Origin: Bifidobacterium commune
GTDB taxonomy: Bacteria > Actinomycetota > Actinomycetes > Actinomycetales > Bifidobacteriaceae
Assembly (NCBI RefSeq): GCF_900094885.1
Contig: NZ_FMBL01000003.1
Coordinates: 1-64,000, forward strand
DNA: 64,000 nt
Direction: 5' to 3'
Under the pieces are notes generated by a model. It was not told the origin of the DNA, searched no databases, and saw nothing but the letters and a program-made list of their open reading frames with translations. How positions within the stretch are numbered: position 1 is the stretch's first letter; each line of letters starts with the position of its first letter. The translations under genes were made by a program, and so were the position numbers. Positions 57,430 through 64,000 of the stretch are shown here, one piece after another.

Positions 57430-59259
57430 TCAAATGTCGTAGCGCCAGGATTTGTCGGTGATTACGCGGGCCATGGCAAGGCCTATCGGCAGACAGAGTA
57501 TGACCATGAAAGCACGGATGGCCCAGTCGAGGGCATTGAGCGTGTCGAACTGGCCGAGGTAGAACATCGCGCGGTACATATACAAGCCAGGGACCATGAT
57601 GACGATTGCCGGGACAGTCAAGCAGATGCGCGGGTAACCGAGATAAGGCGGCAAGAAACCGTGCTGTACGGCTCCGCGCCAGAACGAAGCAAGCAGGCCG
57701 GCAAGCATCGCTCCCAAGAACGCGGCGGCCTCGGGCGGCATGCCCATATCGATCACGGTTAGACGCAACGTATCGGTGATCATACCGATGACCGCCGCGG
57801 TCAGACACATGCGCTGAGGTGAGTTGAAAAGCACAGAGAAACCCCAAACTCCGCCGAATGCGGCGAGCGCCCGCAACCCGGTATTGAGCCAGGGATTAAG
57901 GGTAAGGGACTCGAAGCCCTGCGGATTGAGATGGACGATGGACGCTACCATCCAGCCGGCGAACGTTGCCATCAGGATAAGCGCCATCGTGTAGACCAAC
58001 CGCTGAATGCCGGATGGCAGGTCCAGTTTGGCGATATCAAGACCTCCTGTGATGAGCGGGAAGCCGGGGATGACGAAAAGCATCGCGCCGATATAGGCGG
58101 TGTCATGCCGAAGCGCGACCGGATTGACAAACCCTATTAGACGCAATGTGCCAATACAGGCAAATGCGGCCGCGGCGACGGCGATGAACGTGACGAAAAA
58201 TTGGTTGAGATGGTGCGCAAAAAGCCGGCGACGAAGCCATTGCCCGATTCCCGCACCCACGAAAGCACCGATCATATCGAAGGGGCCACCGCCAAGCAAA
58301 AACACGAAGCATGCGCAGGCCACGGCCGCCGCAAGTCCCGAAAGCCACGGCGCATAAAGTGGCTTGCGATGTTGAATTAGGCTTAGACGCTCATGCGCTT
58401 GCCGCACAGTAATGCCGCGGCTGGCAGAAGTCCGAGTCTGTGTTTTTTCAGAATCGTTCAATGGAACCTGCCGAGGCTGTTCGTTTTCGACACCAACCTG
58501 TTTCTCTTGCGTTTGGCGGATGTGCTCGAAATGCTCAGCGTACTCGCCTTTCGGCGGCCGGAAACCAAGCTTTTTCGCTCGATCAATGGCCTTTTCCTGA
58601 ATCCGCCGGCGCTTTTCGATTTCACGGTGTGCTTTCTGCACAGCCATCATCACCGAGTGCTCGGCCTCAGGATTGCCGAGCTGCTGCACCACTTCGGCCG
58701 AAACCGCGGGCTGCGCATGGTAGGTCGTCCCCGGACCACCTGCATTGATGCTGAACCAATCCGCAAAATGCTCAAGCAGCCAGATGCGCTCCGTATTGAC
58801 CCCGATTGTCGGCAAATCGACGACTTGCGTAATCCTGCTTACCCCATCGGTGCACGAAACGTTCATGTCCTTGAGATTGACGTTCGCGCGAACATGAACG
58901 CCAAGCGTATAACCAATGCGATGCATCAACTCATGAATACGGAAACTTCCCGTGCCCGCGCATAGATCAAGTAGCCCCACGCGCACGATGATGCTAGCTT
59001 TCGCCGCAATTCCCGCATCAAGAACGGGAGTGTCCCAGTCTCGTTCGATGTCGGCAGTATCCAACGGGATGTAATGCGTCATCTTATCGCGCACTTTTGC
59101 ACGACGGTCACTGTGGAGAGGCGCGCCATTCGCGTCCCCCTCACTCTCACAGTCCTCTATGGAATCCGCGGTTTGCGCGGCATCCTTGTATTCCTTGGAA
59201 TCGAAATCATCCACCCCGCGGAAGATATCGCCAATCGAGGCCGCATCGTTCATTGCCAT
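57430..59259 (-). CDS. thrE: Threonine/serine exporter, ThrE family
   Basis: The 609-residue protein has a long soluble N-terminal part. Its first 80 residues are acidic and polar, then comes the conserved ThrE core with LLDLCAGTGSFRIHELMHRIGYTLGV, followed by about ten membrane helices in two sets of five (from about 330). Both halves of the ThrE architecture (exporter domain and its second module) are fused, as in Corynebacterium. It exports threonine and serine by proton motive force. The start is MAMNDAAS, with GAGGG seven bases upstream; a much longer open frame upstream lacks support. The charged segment between the two parts (about 240-310) is longer than usual. Confidence 0.82.
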   Translation of the reverse strand: MAMNDAASIGDIFRGVDDFDSKEYKDAAQTADSIEDCESEGDANGAPLHSDRRAKVRDKMTHYIPLDTADIERDWDTPVLDAGIAAKASIIVRVGLLDLCAGTGSFRIHELMHRIGYTLGVHVRANVNLKDMNVSCTDGVSRITQVVDLPTIGVNTERIWLLEHFADWFSINAGGPGTTYHAQPAVSAEVVQQLGNPEAEHSVMMAVQKAHREIEKRRRIQEKAIDRAKKLGFRPPKGEYAEHFEHIRQTQEKQVGVENEQPRQVPLNDSEKTQTRTSASRGITVRQAHERLSLIQHRKPLYAPWLSGLAAAVACACFVFLLGGGPFDMIGAFVGAGIGQWLRRRLFAHHLNQFFVTFIAVAAAAFACIGTLRLIGFVNPVALRHDTAYIGAMLFVIPGFPLITGGLDIAKLDLPSGIQRLVYTMALILMATFAGWMVASIVHLNPQGFESLTLNPWLNTGLRALAAFGGVWGFSVLFNSPQRMCLTAAVIGMITDTLRLTVIDMGMPPEAAAFLGAMLAGLLASFWRGAVQHGFLPPYLGYPRICLTVPAIVIMVPGLYMYRAMFYLGQFDTLNALDWAIRAFMVILCLPIGLAMARVITDKSWRYDI

Positions 59260-59689
59260 AACACTTCCCTCGTCGCCTTCCGGCTCCTTCTCAATCGTTT
59301 CGCATGCAAATAAGCCAAGTCTCTGCACCAAACCCCATTGAAACCCAACGGTACGGATACAGCGCATCCATACCGACATATCGCGATATTTCATTTTTAG
59401 CACTCGTGCATATTTAACCACTCTTCGAACAGCCTCGCATATCCACAATGAAATTCAGATTCCAACGCCTCACCGTTGCAACACAATGACCTCGAATCCA
59501 ATCGTCGCACACCTGCAGTAATTCCAAAATTGAGAAAACACGATGATTCCTACTATAGTTTGTGAATTGGGAGTCTTCGCATCGATGAGACGAGGCGTTC
59601 GGTCGGCAGTGCAACGACAACTGACAACACTGCATATACCAGCGACGACCAGTCCTGATGACATGACGACCGGCAAAGGAGTATAAGAA
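59260..59689. other. Divergent intergenic region with a lipoprotein-gene promoter
   Basis: On the plus strand TTGAGA (59,530-59,535) and TATAGT (59,554-59,559) are 18 bases apart, a good promoter about 130 bases before the lipoprotein ATG. The exporter's open frame extends into this region, but without start signals. Nothing else stands out. Confidence 0.5.
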
Positions 59690-60072
59690 ATGAACACCGC
59701 CAGCACCGCAACCCGCCGGGCCGGGCCGTCCTGTCCATGCTCCTGGCCGTCCTCATCATGACGCTCGCCGCCTGCACCATACGCCCCGTGAAGCTCGAAC
59801 CGCAACCCAAACCACAGCCCAAAAACGAGAAAGTCATCTACCCAGCCACATTCGTACGACGCTTCTGCATCTCAGAAGAGGAGAAAACACCCGAGGCCGT
59901 CGCACAGTCGTCCAAGGACGAAAGGCCGGGCTACTTCACCGACGTCTACGCCACACCCAAGGGCGACTGGGACATGCAGACCACCATCTACAACTGCCAT
60001 ACCAACCAACAAGTCATAACATTCAAAGCTTCAGACGGCTTGAACCTCAACCTAAAAACACTCGGTGACTGA
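59690..60072 (+). pseudogene. Lipoprotein gene with an apparent frameshift in the signal peptide
   Basis: The best start is the ATG at 59,690, with AAAGGAG eight bases upstream, but its frame stops after 23 codons. From 59,737 another frame reads MLLAVLIMTLAAC, a lipoprotein signal core with lipobox LAAC, then about 97 residues (two further Cys, Pro/Gln/Lys-rich start) to 60,072. The two frames differ by one base within the repeat GCCGGGCCGGGCC (about 59,716-59,728). Restoring one base gives a standard lipoprotein signal: MNTASTATRRAG, then AVLSMLLAVLIMTLAAC. So the gene is either frameshifted or starts at 59,737 with a very short signal and no ribosome site. The mature protein has no family I recognise. 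Confidence 0.65.
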
Positions 60073-60379
60073 CCAACAAATCCGAAGAAGAAGCAGAAAT
60101 ACTACCGGTCAATTGCACGCAGTCTTCCGCTGGTGGCTAACGCCCAAATAGCGGTCAGAAAACCTACAGAAGACAATGAACCGCCGACATTCACCGACAC
60201 GTCCGAAATATGACCATTACGAATTGTTATTGCACAAATGTCTGTTAGGTCGCTTTACAATCGAAATCGTACCTACCAAGCGAAGGCTTTGGGTCCGCAA
60301 CGATCGACTCCACAACCGCGGAGGAGCCGCGGAACGCCGATAGACCGGACAACCGGAGTTTGGTCAGAAGGAGGGTTCA
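60073..60379. other. Promoter region of ppc
   Basis: About 300 bases with no gene. TACAAT near 60,255 is a candidate -10 element for ppc, with TTGCAC or TTGTTA farther upstream at non-ideal spacing. A small AT-poor segment precedes the ribosome site. No other structure is seen. Confidence 0.4.
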
Positions 60380-63208
60380 ATGGCTAACACTATCAACAAA
60401 AAGAAGCCAACCAGCAATCAGCTCACTATGTCCGGAGCGCGAACCAAAAGCCCAGAAGAACACGATCTGCCCGAGTCGCTCAAAGACGATCTCGCCCTGT
60501 GTCTTGATATTCTGCGCACGGTGCTTGGGGAATACGACGAGACTCTGCTCTCCACGTTCGACACGGTTCGCGAATATGCCCTTAAGGCGAGCGCCGAACA
60601 CTATGCGGAAACCATGGGGAAGAAAAAGTCCAAGGAAAACAATCTTGAGAAGGCCGAAAAGGTCATCGAAAGCCTGGATGTTCACCAAGCCCAATTGCTG
60701 GCACGCGCATTGACCACATATTTCCACCTGGCCAATCTTTGCGAGGAAAACTACCGCGTCTCAGTGTTGCACCAGCGCGAAGCAGACGTTGACGAAACGG
60801 CAGCCACCGATCCGGCCAACGAATTGACCGGCGCATATCATCAGCTCATCAACGAGATGGGCCCTGCAAAGGCGAAGAAGCTGCTCGACAAGCTCGAGTT
60901 CCATCCCGTTTTCACCGCGCACCCCACAGAAGCCCGCCGCAAGGCCGTTGAAGGCAAGATTCGCCGTATTGCCATGCTGCTGAGCGCAGGAAAGCTGCTG
61001 AGCGGATCGGACAAGAAGGAAAACAACCGCCGTCTTTACAACGAAATCGACGCACTGTTCCGCACTTCGCCGATCGGAGCCAAGAAGCCGACACCGGTCG
61101 AAGAGGCCGACACCATCATCGATATCTTCGACAACACGTTGTTCGACACGATTCCGCAGGTTTACCGTCGTTTCGACGATTGGCTTCTGGGCGACCAGGC
61201 CGGCGTTTCGGAACCGCAGTGCCCAGCGTTTTTCCATCCGGGATCCTGGATTGGCAGCGATCGCGACGGAAATCCGAACGTCACCGCCAAGGTCAGCCGC
61301 ACTGTGGCCCGGAAATTCAGCGACCACGCCATCGAAGCGCTCGAGAAGGCCACACGTCAGGCCGGCACGAACCTGACGATGGAAGCGGTAACCACACCAC
61401 CAAGCACTGAGCTTGTCAGCCTTTGGAGCCGTCAGAAGGAGATGAGCGAGCGTCTGACCGACAACGCGGAGATAATTTCCGCTCATGAGCCGCACCGTGC
61501 CGTCATGCTGGTTATGGCCGACCGTTTGCATCACACGGTGACGCGCGATGCCGACCTGATGTATAGGAGCTGCGACGATTTCATCACCGACCTGAAGATC
61601 GTTCAGCGTTCGCTGGCAGCCGCCGGCGCACGCCGCGCGGCTTACGGACCGGTGCAGGATGTGATTTGGAAGGCCGAAACCTTCGGGTTCCACCTAGTGG
61701 AGATGGAGTTCCGTCAGCATTCGCTCGTTCACAGCAGGGCTCTAGAGGACATTCGCGAGCACGGGCTGCATGGGGAGCGCGGCAAGCTTCAGCCGATGAC
61801 GCATGAGGTGCTTGACACGTTCCGCGCGCTCGGTGCCATCCAGAAGCGCAACAGCGAGAAGGCCGCCCGACGTTACATCATCTCGTTCACCAAGTCCGCG
61901 CAAAACGTTCGCGATGTTTACGAACTGAACCGCATGGCGTTCTCGAACCCTGAGGATGTGCCGACCATCGATGTCATCCCGCTGTTTGAGCAGCTTGAAG
62001 ATTTGCAGAACTGTGTGAGCGTCCTTGACGAAATGATCAAAATCCCTGAGGTGCAGGCACGACTGAAGGCCACGGGCGGCAAACTTGAGGTTATGCTCGG
62101 CTATTCGGACTCCTCCAAGGACGCCGGCCCGACCACGGCAACGCTTGCGTTGCATTCCGCACAGGGTCGCATCGCTGAGTGGGCCAAGGAACACGATATC
62201 GACCTGACGCTGTTCCACGGACGTGGCGGCGCTGTCGGTCGCGGCGGTGGCCCGGCAAACCGTGCGGTACTGGCCCAGCCGAAGGGTTCCGTCAACTGCC
62301 GCTTCAAGCTCACCGAGCAGGGCGAGAGTATTTTCGCACGTTACGGCAATCAGGTGCTAGCCATTCGCCACGTCGAATCGGTCGCGGCCGCGACGCTGTT
62401 GCAATCGGCCCCGAGTGTTGAGAAGACAAACACGGAAATGACCGAGAAGTATGCGCCGATGACGCAGAAACTCGACGACTCCTCGCACAAACGCTTCCTT
62501 GACCTGCTTAACACGCCCGATTTTGCGCCGTGGTTCTCCACAGTGACCCCGCTGACCGAAATCGGCCTGCTGCCCATCGGATCACGCCCGGCCAAGCGCG
62601 GACTGGGAGCCAAGTCACTTGACGATCTGCGTACGATTCCATGGGTCTTCTCGTGGGCACAGGCCCGCATCAACTTGGCCGCGTGGTACGGCTTGGGCAC
62701 CGCCTGCGAGGAATTCGGCGACCTGAAGACGCTGCAAGGCGCCTACAAGGAACTGCCGATGTTCTCCACATTCATCGACAACATCGAGATGTCGCTGGCC
62801 AAAACCGATGAGCGCATCGCCAAGATGTATCTGGCACTGGGCGACCGCGACGACCTGCGCGACAAGGTACTTGGCGAGATGGAGCTGACCCGAAAGTGGG
62901 TGCTTGCCATCGTCGGCGACGACTGGCCGCTACAGCACCGACACGTGCTTGGCCAAGCCGTACGTGTGCGTTCGCCTTACGTCGACATCCTTTCCGTCAT
63001 CCAGGTGCTCGCCCTGCGCGACCAGCGTGCGCTCGAGAAAAAGCGAGAAGCTGAAGAAGCTGCCAAGGCAAAGACCGCGAACGGCGCCATCGCCGCCAAG
63101 AAGTCGGATAATGAGGAACTGGCGCGCGACCAACAGCGCGGCGGTTTCACCTATCTGATTCTCTGCACGGTTTCCGGTGTGGCCGCCGGCTTGCAGAACA
63201 CCGGCTGA
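60380..63208 (+). CDS. ppc: Phosphoenolpyruvate carboxylase
   Basis: The enzyme fixes bicarbonate on PEP to make oxaloacetate, the main refilling step in organisms lacking a full citrate cycle. At 942 residues it is full length, with FTAHPTEARRK (catalytic His), GYSDSSKDAGPT, FHGRGGAVGRGGGP and the invariant C-terminal QNTG. The first 25 residues and a Lys/Ala-rich segment (near 885-915) just before the last helix are extra. AAGGAGGG lies six bases before the ATG. It is a single gene ending at a strong hairpin. Confidence 0.97.
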   Translation: MANTINKKKPTSNQLTMSGARTKSPEEHDLPESLKDDLALCLDILRTVLGEYDETLLSTFDTVREYALKASAEHYAETMGKKKSKENNLEKAEKVIESLDVHQAQLLARALTTYFHLANLCEENYRVSVLHQREADVDETAATDPANELTGAYHQLINEMGPAKAKKLLDKLEFHPVFTAHPTEARRKAVEGKIRRIAMLLSAGKLLSGSDKKENNRRLYNEIDALFRTSPIGAKKPTPVEEADTIIDIFDNTLFDTIPQVYRRFDDWLLGDQAGVSEPQCPAFFHPGSWIGSDRDGNPNVTAKVSRTVARKFSDHAIEALEKATRQAGTNLTMEAVTTPPSTELVSLWSRQKEMSERLTDNAEIISAHEPHRAVMLVMADRLHHTVTRDADLMYRSCDDFITDLKIVQRSLAAAGARRAAYGPVQDVIWKAETFGFHLVEMEFRQHSLVHSRALEDIREHGLHGERGKLQPMTHEVLDTFRALGAIQKRNSEKAARRYIISFTKSAQNVRDVYELNRMAFSNPEDVPTIDVIPLFEQLEDLQNCVSVLDEMIKIPEVQARLKATGGKLEVMLGYSDSSKDAGPTTATLALHSAQGRIAEWAKEHDIDLTLFHGRGGAVGRGGGPANRAVLAQPKGSVNCRFKLTEQGESIFARYGNQVLAIRHVESVAAATLLQSAPSVEKTNTEMTEKYAPMTQKLDDSSHKRFLDLLNTPDFAPWFSTVTPLTEIGLLPIGSRPAKRGLGAKSLDDLRTIPWVFSWAQARINLAAWYGLGTACEEFGDLKTLQGAYKELPMFSTFIDNIEMSLAKTDERIAKMYLALGDRDDLRDKVLGEMELTRKWVLAIVGDDWPLQHRHVLGQAVRVRSPYVDILSVIQVLALRDQRALEKKREAEEAAKAKTANGAIAAKKSDNEELARDQQRGGFTYLILCTVSGVAAGLQNTG

Positions 63209-63228
63209 TCGCATCCATCAGTATAGAC

Positions 63229-63284
63229 AAAGCGCCACGGACGTTCGAGAATCGTCATCGATTCCCATTCGCCCGTGGCGCTTT
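63229..63284 (+). terminator. Terminator of ppc
   Basis: AAAGCGCCACGG (63,229-63,240) pairs with CCGTGGCGCTTT (63,273-63,284), with a secondary GAATCG/CGATTC stem in the loop. It lies 20 bases after the ppc stop. Confidence 0.8.
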
Positions 63285-63339
63285 CTGATGTTTCGATTTC
63301 CACTCGAATCAGTATAAAACACATAAATCCATTAATTCT

Positions 63340-63459
63340 AAATGTTGATTTTGGCAAAAATTGACACGAAGCTCCTTAATATTGCAGCGCTAAAGTGCGA
63401 AAATCGCCAAAGTCGACATTTAGAGATACGATTTCAGTCATCAAAATGTCAATTTTGGA
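63340..63459. promoter_or_regulatory. Cluster of operator-like repeats before the Fic gene
   Basis: A 16-base motif of the form AAATGTYRAYTTTGGC occurs at 63,340-63,355 (plus), inverted at 63,406-63,421, and again at 63,444-63,459 (plus, last base changed). A fourth, looser inverted copy (63,353-63,366) makes the first site an imperfect palindrome. All lie within 135 bases upstream of the Fic start codon, as expected of a repressor-binding region. Confidence 0.55.
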
Positions 63460-63473
63460 AGAAATCGATATTT

Positions 63474-64000
63474 ATGGGATACAAAAGCATCAGCACCGAG
63501 TCCCACGCAAGTTCCTCAATCATACCGCCAGCCGATTTTGCCGAGCAGGAATATCAGCGCCGCCTGCAATTCCCCTCAACAATTCCAACAGACATCATTC
63601 TTGACGGATCCCATAAGATCTTTACCGTGTTGATTCCGGAATCCGTCACGCTGATCAGCGATATACTGCACCGCGAAACCGCCGTGGAGCATACATGGCT
63701 GGCACTACCCGGCGTGGCTCGCAAGGCCTATATCGGCGAACTTCTTACCGAAGAACTGTTAAGCACGAACCAAATGGAAGGCGTTCGCTCAACACGCAAA
63801 GAGGTCGAAGCGGCGCTGCAATCAGTCGACAACCCACTTTCGCACACACGCTTCAGTGAATTTGCGAAACTGTATTCAAGCATTTCCGGAAGCGAGCATT
63901 CCAAACTCCCCGAGACGCTCAACGATGTACGCAGCATCTACGATCAGGTTGTCGACGGAGAACTGTCCGACAACAACAAACCCGATGGGGAACTATTCCG
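63474..64000 (+). CDS. Fic family protein (N-terminal part, runs off the window)
   Basis: The frame is open from the ATG at 63,474 to the window end (175 codons). It shows the N-terminal region of Fic-domain AMP transferases. The segment STNQMEGVRSTRKEV contains the inhibitory helix pattern T-x3-E-G (Thr98 to Gly103), which blocks the active site in N-inhibited Fic proteins. The HPFxxGNGR catalytic motif would come later, outside the window. Such proteins modify targets with AMP or control themselves through a C-terminal winged helix; which applies cannot be seen. The ribosome site is weak (GGAAG about 12 bases upstream). Confidence 0.78.
   Translation, partial: MGYKSISTESHASSSIIPPADFAEQEYQRRLQFPSTIPTDIILDGSHKIFTVLIPESVTLISDILHRETAVEHTWLALPGVARKAYIGELLTEELLSTNQMEGVRSTRKEVEAALQSVDNPLSHTRFSEFAKLYSSISGSEHSKLPETLNDVRSIYDQVVDGELSDNNKPDGELF

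Overview
The window comes from an actinobacterium that I place in Bifidobacterium, at genus level only. The reasons are the rRNA operon with no tRNA in its 16S-23S spacer, the actinobacterial gene blocks (Rpf/YabE-like gene next to rsmA; tRNA CCA-adding enzyme, NUDIX, DUF6049, murJ and pseudokinase in a row; DUF3073; SCP_3), a full-length PEP carboxylase, a shared sugar-ABC ATPase and GH3 beta-glycosidases. Nothing shows an intact prophage, IS element or CRISPR array.

Layout. 1-5,870: a complete rRNA operon on the minus strand (16S, 23S, 5S) with a promoter and an intrinsic terminator. 6,000-19,400: mostly housekeeping genes read singly: a short repeat-coding ORF with a poly-G tract, a sirtuin, a decayed 22-24 bp repeat array, threonine ammonia-lyase, a fused trehalose-6-phosphate synthase/phosphatase, tadA, a Na+/H+ antiporter, an alpha/beta hydrolase, dcd, an SpoU-type rRNA methylase and a DUF4032 kinase-like protein. 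19,400-34,850: the accessory stretch: an orphan sugar-ABC ATPase, an AT-rich island with a small HTH protein, a DAACS symporter converging on an AbgB-like M20 peptidase, the wreck of an LAXTG-anchored surface protein, a LytTR/HPK10 two-component pair, and two very different GH3 enzymes with a GtrA-like membrane protein. 34,850-57,250: cell-envelope and translation genes: membrane Ser/Thr kinase, DsbA-like protein, tRNA-Thr, Rpf-like protein, rsmA, LytR_C protein, cca, NUDIX, DUF6049, murJ, a MurJ-linked pseudokinase, aminotransferase, ddl, rhomboid, small proteins and trpS. 57,250-64,000: ThrE-type exporter, a frameshifted lipoprotein gene, ppc, and the start of a Fic protein behind a cluster of operator-like repeats.

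Genes that work together. The DUF6049-murJ-pseudokinase block, ddl, the Rpf-like protein and the LytR_C protein all concern peptidoglycan or the envelope. The cytoplasmic GH3, the GtrA-like protein and the membrane GH3 look like a glycoside-use locus. The LytTR pair sits divergently from the M20 peptidase and may control it and the symporter.

The most striking signal across the window is that ten genes have no Shine-Dalgarno-driven start. Each instead has a -10-like hexamer ending exactly 6 or 7 bases before the start codon, as expected for leaderless mRNAs. I saw no clearly new multi-gene system. The best leads are the poly-G mini-ORF before the sirtuin, the operator array before fic, the domain-permuted membrane GH3, and the recoverable LAXTG relic. 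All family names come from reading the translations by eye; no searches were run.
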